This document shows, piece by piece, positions 7,228 through 16,639 of a stretch of DNA of 34,008 nt. The notes beneath the pieces were generated by a model. It saw only the letters and a program-made list of their open reading frames with translations, was not told the origin of the DNA and ran no database searches. Positions within the stretch are counted from its first letter, which is position 1, and each line of letters begins with the position of its first letter. The position numbers and the translations under genes were made by a program. Source of the DNA: an uncultured Eubacterium sp. (lineage in GTDB: Bacteria; Bacillota; Clostridia; Lachnospirales; Lachnospiraceae); the NCBI GenBank assembly GCA_900548465.1, contig URKY01000025.1:1-34008 (forward strand), written 5' to 3'.

Positions 7228-8268
7228 TCATTCTCCTTTCATGGCTTCATTTCTTAGTTGTCCACAGGCACCATTAATATCTCTGCCCATTTCCCTTCTT
7301 ATAGTAACATTTATCTTATATTTTTCAAGTCTTCTTTTAAAGTCCAATACCGCCCTCTTTCCTGACTGAACAAAATTCCTTTCCTTTATAGGGTTTACGG
7401 GAATCAGGTTTACATGGCAGTTTATTCCCTTTATTCTGGCCGCTAATCTGTCAGCTTCCACGATGGTATCATTCTCCCCTGCCACAAGACTATATTCAAA
7501 TGTTATTCTTCGTCCTGTTTCTTTAAAATAATTCCTACATGCCTCAAGCACTTCATCTATAGTGTATTTATTCGCAATAGGCATAAGCTTTCTTCTTGTT
7601 TCATCATCTGATGCATGTAACGATATGGCAAGGGTTATCTGTAAATGTTTCATTGCCAGTTCATTTATTTTCGGCACTAAACCACAGGTGGACAATGTAA
7701 TGTTTCTCTGGCTTATATTCGCACCGTTTTCATCTGTGATTAATTCAAGAAACTTCGTTACATTATCGTAATTATCTAAAGGCTCTCCGCTTCCCATAAG
7801 CACTATGTTAGAAACCTTTTCACCTATATTTTTCTCAATCTGATATATCTGTTCTAACAGTTCTGAAGGCTCTAAATTTCTGTCTAAGCCGTTAAGGGTT
7901 GAAGCACAGAATCTGCATCCCATACGGCATCCTGACTGGGTGGATATACATACCGAATTGCCGTGATGGTATCTCATAAGGACGCTCTCAATTATGGTTC
8001 CACCTTTTATTCTAAACAAATACTTTCTTGTTCCATCAATTTTTGATATTAAAACCTTTACCGGTTCGAGAGTTCTTATTTCAAATTCATCTGACAACTT
8101 TTGTCTTAAATCCTTTGAAATATTAGTCATTTCATCAAAGGTTTCTACCTTATCCACATGGAGCCATTTATATATCTGGCCTGCCCTGAAAGGCTTTTCT
8201 CCAAGCTGTTGTATCTCTTCTTTTAATTCTTTTAAATTGTATGATTTAATATCTTTTAATTCTTTCAT
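7228..8268 (-). CDS. rlmN: 23S rRNA (adenine2503-C2)/tRNA methyltransferase, radical SAM
   Basis: RlmN methylates C2 of A2503 in 23S rRNA, and often A37 of some tRNAs, using a 4Fe-4S cluster and S-adenosylmethionine. The 346-residue protein has CRMGCRFC with cluster cysteines at 114, 118 and 121. GSGEPLDNYDN is the SAM-binding region. The methyl-carrying cysteine is Cys335 near the C-terminus, in GACGQLR. The start ATG overlaps the rsmB stop by 4 bp, and the gene ends one base before stp. I see no sign of the antibiotic-resistance paralogue Cfr; context and sequence favour housekeeping RlmN. Confidence 0.96.
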   Translation of the reverse strand: MKELKDIKSYNLKELKEEIQQLGEKPFRAGQIYKWLHVDKVETFDEMTNISKDLRQKLSDEFEIRTLEPVKVLISKIDGTRKYLFRIKGGTIIESVLMRYHHGNSVCISTQSGCRMGCRFCASTLNGLDRNLEPSELLEQIYQIEKNIGEKVSNIVLMGSGEPLDNYDNVTKFLELITDENGANISQRNITLSTCGLVPKINELAMKHLQITLAISLHASDDETRRKLMPIANKYTIDEVLEACRNYFKETGRRITFEYSLVAGENDTIVEADRLAARIKGINCHVNLIPVNPIKERNFVQSGKRAVLDFKRRLEKYKINVTIRREMGRDINGACGQLRNEAMKGE

Positions 8269-9599
8269 TGCTTTATAAATTTCGAAATAAAAAATCCATC
8301 CATTCCATAGTCACCTGTGAAAATCTGAACATGATTTTTTCTTCTGTCCGTTATTTCAGGAAAATTTTCTCCCAAAGACAGTGGCTTAAAAGGAAGATTT
8401 TTTTCTATCCATTCTACATTTTCATCGTTTTCGTATTTATTTACCGTGCATGTACTAAAAATCAATGTTCCGCCTTTTTTTACATATTGGCTGACAACGG
8501 AAAGTATCTTTCTTTGAAGCTTAACAAGTTCCATTATCTGATCTTTTGATACATTATATTTTATGTCGCTTTTTTTATTTATTACTCCAAGCCCTGAGCA
8601 TGGTAAATCCGCAATTACAATATCAGCCTTTTCTATAGACTTTTCATCCATTACCGTGGCATCCATTACTTTTGTAATTATATTTTTATTACCTAATCTT
8701 TTTATATTGTCATTAATGAGATTAACCTTGTACTTCGTTAAATCTCTTGCCTCTACGGTACCTGTCCTATTCATCATTTCGCTTATATGAAGTGTCTTTC
8801 CCCCGGGAGCCGCACATACGTCAATTACGTAATTTCCCTCCTTTGGATTTGCCGCCAGTCCAACCATCATAGAACTTAAATCCTGCACTGTAATCATTCC
8901 TGAATTAAACACATCAAGATCTGTTAAGGAATTATAATTTGAAATAAACAGTGCCTTATCATATATTTCCGATTTTTTAACTTCCACGTCGGCATATTTA
9001 AGACTTTTAATAATATCTTCTACCGGTGCTTTACTTTCATTGCATCTTACTGTTGTTTCAGTACGGCTATAAAGCCCCGACAGCATTTTAACTGTCTGCT
9101 CATTTCCGTATTGTTCATTCCACATATCAATAATCCACTGTGGAACCGAATACTTAACAGAAAGCATTTCCTCTTCATTTTTAGGATATTCCACACTATC
9201 AATATTCTTTGCAATATTTCTAAGCACTCCGTTAACGAAGCCCTTTAAGCCCACAAATTTACGCTTTGCCGTTAATTTAACGGCTTCATTGCATACAGCA
9301 GACACCGGTACTGAATCCATATATTTCAACTGATAAACAGACATTCTTAATATATATTTGATTACCTTCTTCATTTTCCCTGTTGGAGTCTTTGAAAAAG
9401 CATCAATAATATAATCAAGTTCTATCTGTCTTTCTATTGTACCTCTAAAGAGTCTTGTTACAAAAGCTCTCTGATTTTTTTCTAAATCCTTGTGACTGTC
9501 TAACGTTTCTTTTAAAACTATATGACTTTGCTTTTTGTCATCTATTTCCAAAAGCATGTTCAAAACCATATTTCTAAGGTTTATATTATCATTAGTCAT
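8265..9599 (-). CDS. rsmB: 16S rRNA (cytosine967-C5)-methyltransferase
   Basis: RsmB (Sun) methylates C967 of 16S rRNA. From ATG 9599 the protein is 444 residues. I prefer this start because GGAGG lies 8 nt upstream and the protein then begins MTNDNINLRNMVLNML; an upstream ATG at 9626 would extend further into the preceding gene without a comparable site. An N-terminal NusB-like RNA-binding domain covers about 130 residues. The Rossmann methyltransferase follows with VCAAPGGKT, ADLPCSGLGVI and the catalytic STCTV cysteine. The first eight bases overlap the zinc peptidase gene, and the end overlaps rlmN by 4 bp, so translation is probably coupled through the operon. Confidence 0.95.
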   Translation of the reverse strand: MTNDNINLRNMVLNMLLEIDDKKQSHIVLKETLDSHKDLEKNQRAFVTRLFRGTIERQIELDYIIDAFSKTPTGKMKKVIKYILRMSVYQLKYMDSVPVSAVCNEAVKLTAKRKFVGLKGFVNGVLRNIAKNIDSVEYPKNEEEMLSVKYSVPQWIIDMWNEQYGNEQTVKMLSGLYSRTETTVRCNESKAPVEDIIKSLKYADVEVKKSEIYDKALFISNYNSLTDLDVFNSGMITVQDLSSMMVGLAANPKEGNYVIDVCAAPGGKTLHISEMMNRTGTVEARDLTKYKVNLINDNIKRLGNKNIITKVMDATVMDEKSIEKADIVIADLPCSGLGVINKKSDIKYNVSKDQIMELVKLQRKILSVVSQYVKKGGTLIFSTCTVNKYENDENVEWIEKNLPFKPLSLGENFPEITDRRKNHVQIFTGDYGMDGFFISKFIKQ

Positions 9600-10299
9600 C
9601 ACGTCTTCCTCCAAAGAGAATAACAAGTCTTAATAACTGCAATATTGATGATGCAGCTGCTGCCACATAAGTCATTGCTGCTGCCCCTAACACTTTCTTT
9701 GTACATTTAAGTTCAGAAGTTCCAAATATTCCCGTGGACTCCAGCACCTTTATTGCCCTTCCTGAAGCATTAAACTCAACAGGTAATGTCACCAGCTGGA
9801 ATAATACTGCCAATGAAAATGCAAAAATACCAATATCTATCATTGTCTGACCTGTTCCCTGTCCGTAAAAGATAATTCCAACTATAATCAAAATCCATGA
9901 CAGTCTTGAGCCCCAGTTTGCAAAAGGAACTAATGCATTTCTTACTGCTATAGGTGCATATCCTCTGTCGTGCTGAATTGCATGTCCGCATTCATGGGCA
10001 GCCACACCAATGGCTGCTACGCTTGTGCTGTTGTAAGTGGAACTTGAAAGGCTCAGCACTTTATTTCTAGGGTTATAATTATCTGTCAATTTCCCTGCTA
10101 TATGCTGAATTGTCACATCATAAATTCCTTGTGATTCAAGAATTCTTTTGGCCGCCTGTGCCCCTGTAAGCCCTGAATTGCTCTGAACTCTTGAATATTT
10201 TTTGAATGTTGAATTGACATGTGCCTGAGCTACCAGACAGATAACCATACCAATAACAATCAAAATATAAGTAGGATCAAAGTAATAACCATATATCAT
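9592..10299 (-). CDS. Membrane zinc metallopeptidase, YugP-like
   Basis: The 235-residue protein belongs to the YugP-type neutral zinc peptidase family (Pfam Zn_peptidase_2, from memory). The zinc motif HECGH is at about 102-106 in AAHECGHAIQHD, between an N-terminal membrane helix (YILIVIGMVICLVAQ) and further helices around residues 140-185 and near 205-230. The physiological substrate is not established for the family. The ribosome binding site GGAGG overlaps the fmt stop codon, and the 3' end overlaps rsmB. In Bacillus the fmt-rsmB junction has no such gene, but I recall similar insertions in clostridia. Family assignment is firm, function is not. Confidence 0.88.
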   Translation of the reverse strand: MIYGYYFDPTYILIVIGMVICLVAQAHVNSTFKKYSRVQSNSGLTGAQAAKRILESQGIYDVTIQHIAGKLTDNYNPRNKVLSLSSSTYNSTSVAAIGVAAHECGHAIQHDRGYAPIAVRNALVPFANWGSRLSWILIIVGIIFYGQGTGQTMIDIGIFAFSLAVLFQLVTLPVEFNASGRAIKVLESTGIFGTSELKCTKKVLGAAAMTYVAAAASSILQLLRLVILFGGRRDD

Positions 10300-10310
10300 A
10301 TTGTTTCCTC

Positions 10311-11237
10311 CTAATTTCCTAATTTATTTGTAGTAAAATTATACCCATTTAAGAAAGATGTTACATCCATTCTCTTCTTGCCTTCTAACTGAATTTCCTT
10401 TAACAGTAAATATCCTTCTCCTGTTGCTACCTTTATAAACTTTTTGTTTACTTCAGTAATGGTTCCGGGTTCTTCTTCAACCGTTTCCTCAAGCACATCT
10501 GCATTCCAGATTTTTAGCATTTTATCATCCATATAAGTAAATGCACTTGGCCATGGATTTAAACCTCTTATCAATCTTTCTATTTCTACTGCAGATTTTG
10601 TGAAATCTATTTTTCCTAATTCTTTTGTTATTTTTCCTGCATATGTTGAGCGGGCATCGTCCTGCCTTGTTCTTGTAGCTGTGCCGGTTTCTAATTTGTC
10701 TAAAGTATTAAGAATTAATTTTCCTCCTAAATCGGCAAGTTTATCAAAAAGACTTCCACCTGTTTCTTTTTCATCAAGAACAATTTCTGATGTATCAATA
10801 ATATCTCCCGTATCCAGCCCTTCTGCCATATACATTGTTGTTACACCTGATTTTTTGTCACCATTTATAACTGCCCACTGAATCGGTGCTGCACCTCTGT
10901 ATTTTGGAAGTAATGAAGCATGAACATTAATACATCCATGTTTTGGAAGTTCCAAAATCTCTTTTGATAAAATCTGCCCAAAGGCTATAACCACAATAAC
11001 ATCAGGCTTTAGTGTTTTTAGTATATCCACAAATTCAGGATCTTTTACCCTCTTTGGCTGATATACAGGTATTTCTAATTCAATTGCCTTTTCTTTTACC
11101 GGCGTATACTGCATTTTATGTCCACGACCCTTTGGTCTGTCCTGCTGTGTTACTACTGCCACAACCTCGTATCTTTTTGCTATATTTTCAAGTGCCGGAA
11201 CTGAAAAATCCGGTGTTCCCATAAAAACAACTCTCAT
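10311..11237 (-). CDS. fmt: Methionyl-tRNA formyltransferase
   Basis: Uses 10-formyl-tetrahydrofolate to formylate initiator Met-tRNA. The 308-residue protein has the N-terminal Rossmann start VVFMGTPDFSVPAL, the catalytic Asn104 and His106 in CINVHASLLPKYRGAAPIQ, the active-site loop GLDTGDI and the C-terminal OB-like domain (NPWPSAFTY onward). It begins 3 bp after def ends. In this window the enzymes that make its folate cofactor, Fhs and FolD, are encoded just upstream on the same strand, so supply and use of the formyl donor are neighbours. Confidence 0.97.
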   Translation of the reverse strand: MRVVFMGTPDFSVPALENIAKRYEVVAVVTQQDRPKGRGHKMQYTPVKEKAIELEIPVYQPKRVKDPEFVDILKTLKPDVIVVIAFGQILSKEILELPKHGCINVHASLLPKYRGAAPIQWAVINGDKKSGVTTMYMAEGLDTGDIIDTSEIVLDEKETGGSLFDKLADLGGKLILNTLDKLETGTATRTRQDDARSTYAGKITKELGKIDFTKSAVEIERLIRGLNPWPSAFTYMDDKMLKIWNADVLEETVEEEPGTITEVNKKFIKVATGEGYLLLKEIQLEGKKRMDVTSFLNGYNFTTNKLGN

Positions 11238-11240
11238 TAT

Positions 11241-11735
11241 CTACTCCTCTGCGCTTTGCAATTCCTCGTTATTATAAAGTCTTCCTTCTACCTTATCTAC
11301 ATATACGATGCCATCTAAATGGTCATTTTCATGCAGAATGCATCTTGCCAGAAGACCTTCAGCTTCCAATTCAAATTCTTCCATATTTTCATCAAAAGCC
11401 TTTACTTTAACACAATTAGCTCTTGTTACTTTTCCTGATTTACCGGGAACACTTAAACAGCCCTCGTAGTCAGTCTGGCTTCCATCTCTGTCAATTATTT
11501 CCGGATTAATAAATACATAAGGTACGGAATTTCCTTCTTCATCTCCACAGTCAATTACAAAAATTCTTTTTAAAATTCCTACCTGTGGTGCTGCAAGACC
11601 AACTCCGTTTGCTTCATACATAGTATCAAACATGTCACCTATAAGTATTTTTGTTCTAAGGTTAACTGACTTTACCGGTTTGCATACCTTTCTTAAACAT
11701 TCTTCACCAAGTTCTCTTATATTTCTAATAGCCAT
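11241..11735 (-). CDS. def: Peptide deformylase
   Basis: Removes the formyl group from nascent protein N-termini. The 164-residue protein has all three family motifs: GVGLAAPQVG (44-53), EGCLSVPG with metal-binding Cys93, and HENDHLDG with metal His135 and His139 and catalytic Glu136. ATG 11735 is preceded by AAAGGAGAG. It lies between priA and fmt, the usual order, with only a few bases to fmt. Length is typical of the short class of deformylases. Confidence 0.97.
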   Translation of the reverse strand: MAIRNIRELGEECLRKVCKPVKSVNLRTKILIGDMFDTMYEANGVGLAAPQVGILKRIFVIDCGDEEGNSVPYVFINPEIIDRDGSQTDYEGCLSVPGKSGKVTRANCVKVKAFDENMEEFELEAEGLLARCILHENDHLDGIVYVDKVEGRLYNNEELQSAEE

Positions 11736-11750
11736 AGTCTCTCTCCTTTT

Positions 11751-13982
11751 CTATGCTTTAAAATCAAATTGTATATTAATATTTTTGAATATTTGTGAAC
11801 CATTTATGAATTCTTCTAAATAATCCTTTAAAAAGACCATTTTTTTCCTATCCCTGCTTTTTAAATATATAATTCTTCTATGTACATCATTTATTTTGGA
11901 AACCGGCGGTTCTGACGGTCCTATTACAAATAAATTCTGAAAGCATTTATCTTTTTGTTTTCTTATTTCTTCCACCATTTTCTCCGTGGCAACAATCAGT
12001 TCTTTCTGATTTCTTCCCTGTAACAGAACTGACACCATATTGGCTACCGGAGGATAATTCATTAATGCCCTATAGGCAATTTCCTGCTCGTAGAACTCCT
12101 CATAGTTCTGATGACTGGCAGTTTCAATACTATAATTATCAGGGGAATATGTCTGTATTACTACATCTCCCGGTAAATCTCCCCTGCCTGCTCTTCCTGC
12201 CCCCTGACATAACAGCTGAAAGGTTCTTTCAGTTGCTCCATAGTCAGAAGCATACAGTGACATATCTGCCGCAATTACCCCCACCAGTGTTACTCCCGGA
12301 AAGTCGTGTCCCTTCACAATCATCTGGGTTCCCACTAATATGTCCGCATCTCTGTTTGCAAAAGCTGACAATATTTCATCGTGACTTCCTTTTGCACCTG
12401 TTGTATCCGCATCCATTCTAAGGACTCTTGCCGTAGGAAACATTTTTTTTACCGACGTTTCAATCTGTTGTGTTCCAATTCCAAAACTTCCCAGATATTT
12501 TGAACCACACTCCGGACAGACTTTAGGTAATTCCTCTGTATGCCCGCAATAGTGACACACAAGTTTCTTATTTCTGTGAAGTTTAAGGGTTACATCACAG
12601 TGGGGACATTTTATTGCTTTCCCACAATCTCTGCAGGACACAAATCCTGCATATCCCCTTCTATTAATAAACAACATAATCTGCTGTTTTTTTTCTAATC
12701 TGTCTTTGATTAACTCCTGCAGTTTTAAACTAAATATTGATTTATTATCATTTTTTAATTCTTCTCTTAAATCAACAACATGTACTGCAGGCAGCTGACC
12801 TTTCTCTCTTTTTGTCAGTTTGTGTAACTTATATATTCCATTTTTCGCCCTGTAATAGCTTTCAATGGAAGGTGTTGCCGAACCAAGAACCAACGTAGCT
12901 CCTGTATCCTTTGCTATCTTTATCGCCACTTCCGTAGCATGATATTTAGGCACCGACTCGCTCTTATATGCTCCTTCATGTTCCTCATCAATTATAATAA
13001 GCCCCAGATTCAGAAATGGTGTAAACAGGGCTGATCTTGGTCCAATCATAATGCTTACATCACCATTTTTTGCCCTTTCAAACTGGTCGTATCTCTCGCC
13101 TTTAGACAATCTTGAGTTAATAATTGACACTTTTTCCTTAAACCTTCTTGTAAATCTCATTACGGTCTGGTAAGTCAGTGCAATCTCCGGTATAAGCACA
13201 ATAGCTGTTTTCCCCTGCTTTATACAAAAATCAATTAACTCCATATATACTTCCGTTTTGCCGCTTCCGGTTATACCATGGATAAGATGAATATCCGGTA
13301 ATTTTTTCTTTTGGAAATTCATGGTTTTTTCAATTTCATCAGCAACTTTTCTCTGTTCATCATTTAATATAATATTATATTCTTCCTGCTGTTTTAAACT
13401 AATTGGATTTCTATATTTTTTATCTTCACTTATAATTATATCTCCTGCTTCCTGCATTGCTTTCAAGGTGCTTGGAGAGATATTTATGTTATCCTTTACT
13501 GTTCTTTGAGGTAAATTTCCGTTTTTCTGTAATTCGCTAATCAGTCGCAACTTTGCCTTTGCATTTTTCTTCCTGTATTGGGCAATTCTTTCTTCCAGCT
13601 GTTCTCCTGATATATTAAGAACTACTGTTTTTTCCACAAGATTTCTAACCTTGTCTTTTACGGGAATAACAGTCTTTAATGCCTGATTCATGGTTGATCC
13701 ATAATTTTCCTTTATCCACCAGGCAAGCTTTATCAGTTCACTTTCAACTTTTGTTTTATTTTCAGACAGGGAATCTATTTCTTTCATCTTTCCAATGTCA
13801 AAACCCGGCTTGTCCGTTATTTCAATAACATATCCCTGTATTATTCTGTTTCCCCTTCCAAAAGGAATATTCACAACACTTCCTACTTTTACCTGTTTTT
13901 CCAAATTGTCAGGAATAATGTAGCCAAAAGGACGGTCTAACTTTTCATGTGATATATCTACAATTATGTTTGCAAATTTCAT
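11751..13982 (-). CDS. priA: Primosomal replication-restart helicase PriA
   Basis: PriA recognises stalled forks and reloads the replisome. The 743-residue protein has an N-terminal 3' DNA-binding domain, Walker A GITGSGKT at about 236-243, the DEEH Walker B box at about 332-335, and paired zinc-binding cysteines (CRDCGKAIKCPHC, then CHYCG and CPECG) inserted in the second helicase lobe. GTQMIVKGHDFPG follows. A strong AGGAGGGG precedes the ATG. It heads the def-fmt-rsmB run as in Bacillus, separated from folD by 82 bp containing two hairpins but no clear promoter. Confidence 0.97.
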   Translation of the reverse strand: MKFANIIVDISHEKLDRPFGYIIPDNLEKQVKVGSVVNIPFGRGNRIIQGYVIEITDKPGFDIGKMKEIDSLSENKTKVESELIKLAWWIKENYGSTMNQALKTVIPVKDKVRNLVEKTVVLNISGEQLEERIAQYRKKNAKAKLRLISELQKNGNLPQRTVKDNINISPSTLKAMQEAGDIIISEDKKYRNPISLKQQEEYNIILNDEQRKVADEIEKTMNFQKKKLPDIHLIHGITGSGKTEVYMELIDFCIKQGKTAIVLIPEIALTYQTVMRFTRRFKEKVSIINSRLSKGERYDQFERAKNGDVSIMIGPRSALFTPFLNLGLIIIDEEHEGAYKSESVPKYHATEVAIKIAKDTGATLVLGSATPSIESYYRAKNGIYKLHKLTKREKGQLPAVHVVDLREELKNDNKSIFSLKLQELIKDRLEKKQQIMLFINRRGYAGFVSCRDCGKAIKCPHCDVTLKLHRNKKLVCHYCGHTEELPKVCPECGSKYLGSFGIGTQQIETSVKKMFPTARVLRMDADTTGAKGSHDEILSAFANRDADILVGTQMIVKGHDFPGVTLVGVIAADMSLYASDYGATERTFQLLCQGAGRAGRGDLPGDVVIQTYSPDNYSIETASHQNYEEFYEQEIAYRALMNYPPVANMVSVLLQGRNQKELIVATEKMVEEIRKQKDKCFQNLFVIGPSEPPVSKINDVHRRIIYLKSRDRKKMVFLKDYLEEFINGSQIFKNINIQFDFKA

Positions 13983-14010
13983 ATAACCCCTCCTTTCTAA
14001 GCCTTTTGTA

Positions 14011-14054
14011 ACTGTTTTTGAACAGTAATGGGTTCATCAAAAGACAAACCCATT
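14011..14054. other. Two adjacent stem-loops in the folD-priA gap
   Basis: ACTGTT and AACAGT pair at 14011-14026. AATGGGTT at 14027-14034 pairs with AACCCATT at 14047-14054 around a 12-nt loop. On the minus strand, in which both flanking genes are read, no U-tract follows either stem; the T-run is on the plus strand. They may be processing or stabilising elements, or a partial terminator. Function unresolved. Confidence 0.45.
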
Positions 14055-14064
14055 TTTATCCTGA

Positions 14065-14910
14065 TTATTTATTTAATTCAACACTTCTTAAACAGTTAAC
14101 CAGAAGCATTGTAACTGTCATAGGTCCAACGCCACCCGGTACAGGTGTTATTGCTGACGCTTTCTTTTCAACGGATTCAAAATCAACATCACCACAAAGT
14201 TTGCCATTCTCATCTCTGTCCATTCCAACATCAATAACAACGGCTCCTTCTTTTACATAATCTGCAGTAACGAATTTTGCCTTTCCAATAGCAGCAATTA
14301 ATATGTCTGCCCTGTTAGTAACTTCCTTCAAATCCTTAGTTCTTGAATGTGCAATGGTTACTGTTGCATTTTCTCTTAACATTAACATTGACATTGGCTT
14401 TCCAACAATGTTGCTTCTGCCAATTACAACACATTCCTTTCCCTGAATCTCAATATTGCTTCTCTTTAACATTTCGATAATGCCTGCAGGAGTACATGGC
14501 AGGAAAGTATCTTCTCCGATTACCATTTTTCCTACATTTACAGGATGGAATCCATCTACATCCTTTCTGCTGTCAATAGCAAGCAATACTTCACTTTCAT
14601 CTATATGCTTTGGCAATGGAAGCTGTACGAGAATTCCGTTAACACTATTATCCTCATTAAGTTCCTTTACAACTGACATTAATTCTTCCTGAGTTGTTTC
14701 TTCAGGAAGTGCCAGAGTTTTTGAATTAATTCCTACATACTCGCAGGCTTTTTCTTTATTTCTCACATAAACTGCAGATGCCGGATCATTTCCAACTTTT
14801 ACTACAGCAAGTGTAATTTCAACTCCCTGTTTTTTGTATTTTGCTACCTTTTCCTTTAATTCTTCCTTTATTGCTGCGGAAATTTCTTTACCACTTATTA
14901 TTTTAGCCAT
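14065..14910 (-). CDS. folD: Methylene-tetrahydrofolate dehydrogenase/cyclohydrolase
   Basis: Bifunctional enzyme that converts 5,10-methylene-tetrahydrofolate to 10-formyl-tetrahydrofolate through the methenyl form. The 281-residue protein has the substrate-site region [14 protein letters not shown] with the catalytic Lys, the [11 protein letters not shown] signature, the nucleotide-binding [17 protein letters not shown] and the C-terminal [18 protein letters not shown] precedes ATG 14910. It follows fhs by about 30 bp, and the two enzymes act on the same intermediate, so they are almost surely co-transcribed. Confidence 0.97.
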   Translation of the reverse strand: MAKIISGKEISAAIKEELKEKVAKYKKQGVEITLAVVKVGNDPASAVYVRNKEKACEYVGINSKTLALPEETTQEELMSVVKELNEDNSVNGILVQLPLPKHIDESEVLLAIDSRKDVDGFHPVNVGKMVIGEDTFLPCTPAGIIEMLKRSNIEIQGKECVVIGRSNIVGKPMSMLMLRENATVTIAHSRTKDLKEVTNRADILIAAIGKAKFVTADYVKEGAVVIDVGMDRDENGKLCGDVDFESVEKKASAITPVPGGVGPMTVTMLLVNCLRSVELNK

Positions 14911-14939
14911 TTTGTTCCTCCTGATAATCGTAATGCTTT

Positions 14940-16610
14940 CTAGAATAAGCCCTGAATCTTTCCATCATCAGTCAGATCAATTCCAAAAGCTGCAGGTTTC
15001 TTTGACAATCCCGGCATAGTCATTATACTTCCTGTTATTGCCACAATAAATCCTGCTCCTGCTGATATATAAACTTCTCTTATATTAATAGTAAATCCTG
15101 TAGGTCTTCCTAACTTATTTTTATCATCTGATAATGAATACTGTGTTTTAGCCATACATACAGGATAATCACCAAATCCCATCTTTTCAATGTTAGCAAT
15201 TGCCTTTTCAGCCTCTGGAGAATATGTTACTCCGTCTGCTCCGTAAATCTTCTTTGCAACTGTTTCTATTTTTTCTTTTATCGGCATGTCATCCGGATAT
15301 AATGGCGCATAATTTGAAGGTTTTGTTTCAATTGTTTCGATTACCTTCTCTGCTAAAGCGATTCCGCCTTTTCCACCCTTTGCCCAAACTTCTGCAAGAG
15401 CGAATTCACATCCTCTTTCCTCACAGAAATTCTTAATGAATTCATATTCTGCTTCCGTATCTGTAACAAACTGATTTAATGTAACTACTACAGGTACACC
15501 AAACTGCTGTAAGTTTTCAATATGTTTTTCCAGATTGACAATTCCTTTTGCCAGTGCTTCTACATTTTCTTCTGATAAATCTTCTTTTGCAACACCGCCG
15601 TTGTATTTTAAAGCTCTTACTGTAGCTACCAAAACTACACAGTCAGGTTTCAGTCCTGCTTTTCTGCACTTAATATCAAGGAATTTTTCAGCACCAAGGT
15701 CAGCACCAAATCCTGCTTCTGTTACTACATAATCTGCCATCTTTAACGCTGTTTTTGTAGCCTTTACTGAGTTGCAGCCATGAGCAATATTTGCGAAAGG
15801 ACCACCGTGTACTAACGCCGGTGTATGCTCCAATGTCTGAATAAGGTTTGGCTTCATTGCATCCTTTAATAAAACTGCCATTGAACCTACTGCCTTAACA
15901 TCCTTTGCCGTAACAGGCTTTCCATCATATGTATATGCAACAATAATTTTTCCAAGTCTTTCCTTTAAATCTGCATAATCTGTTGCAAGACAAAGAATAG
16001 CCATAATTTCTGATGCAACTGTAATTACAAAATGATCTTCTCTTACAACACCATCAACTTTTCTTCCAAGTCCAACTACAATGTTTCTTAATACTCTGTC
16101 GTTAATGTCAACGCATCTTTTCCAAACTACCTGATTAGGGTCAATATTTAATTCATTTCCCTGCTGAATTGAGTTATCAAGCATTGCAGCAAGTAAATTG
16201 TTAGCAGATGTAATTGCATGGAAATCCCCTGTAAAATGAAGGTTTAAATCTTCCATAGGAACAACCTGGGCATATCCGCCACCTGCAGCTCCACCTTTAA
16301 TACCAAAGCAAGGTCCAAGGGAAGGCTCTCTAAGTGCAATAACAGCCTTCTTTCCAAGCTGGCCGAAAGCTTCTCCAAGTCCTACCGTAACTGTTGTTTT
16401 CCCTTCACCTGCCGGTGTCGGGTTGATGGCTGTTACAAGAATCAGCTTTCCATCTTCATTATCTTTAATTGTTTCATAGTACTCATTTGAAATCTTTGCC
16501 TTATATTTTCCATATAATTCAATATCATCTTCTTTAAGCCCTAATTTTTCCGCTACTTCCTTAATTGGAAGCATTACTGCTTCCTGTGCGATTTCAATAT
16601 CTGTTTTCAT
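14940..16610 (-). CDS. fhs: Formate-tetrahydrofolate ligase
   Basis: Joins formate to tetrahydrofolate with ATP, giving 10-formyl-tetrahydrofolate. The 556-residue protein has the phosphate-binding [10 protein letters not shown] at about 64-73, [35 protein letters not shown] and the C-terminal [10 protein letters not shown]. The length is standard for the bacterial monofunctional enzyme. It is common in anaerobes that use formate for purine and serine synthesis or run a Wood-Ljungdahl methyl branch; nothing in this window shows the rest of that pathway. The start ATG has AGGAGA upstream, 29 bp after ftsK. Confidence 0.98.
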   Translation of the reverse strand: MKTDIEIAQEAVMLPIKEVAEKLGLKEDDIELYGKYKAKISNEYYETIKDNEDGKLILVTAINPTPAGEGKTTVTVGLGEAFGQLGKKAVIALREPSLGPCFGIKGGAAGGGYAQVVPMEDLNLHFTGDFHAITSANNLLAAMLDNSIQQGNELNIDPNQVVWKRCVDINDRVLRNIVVGLGRKVDGVVREDHFVITVASEIMAILCLATDYADLKERLGKIIVAYTYDGKPVTAKDVKAVGSMAVLLKDAMKPNLIQTLEHTPALVHGGPFANIAHGCNSVKATKTALKMADYVVTEAGFGADLGAEKFLDIKCRKAGLKPDCVVLVATVRALKYNGGVAKEDLSEENVEALAKGIVNLEKHIENLQQFGVPVVVTLNQFVTDTEAEYEFIKNFCEERGCEFALAEVWAKGGKGGIALAEKVIETIETKPSNYAPLYPDDMPIKEKIETVAKKIYGADGVTYSPEAEKAIANIEKMGFGDYPVCMAKTQYSLSDDKNKLGRPTGFTINIREVYISAGAGFIVAITGSIMTMPGLSKKPAAFGIDLTDDGKIQGLF

Positions 16611-16639
16611 TTTTTATCTCCTCGTTTTTTATTATATTT

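Noticed and set aside
7228..8268. Cfr-type resistance methyltransferase instead of RlmN
   Set aside because: Length, motifs and the conserved rsmB-rlmN-stp-prkC order all point to housekeeping RlmN.
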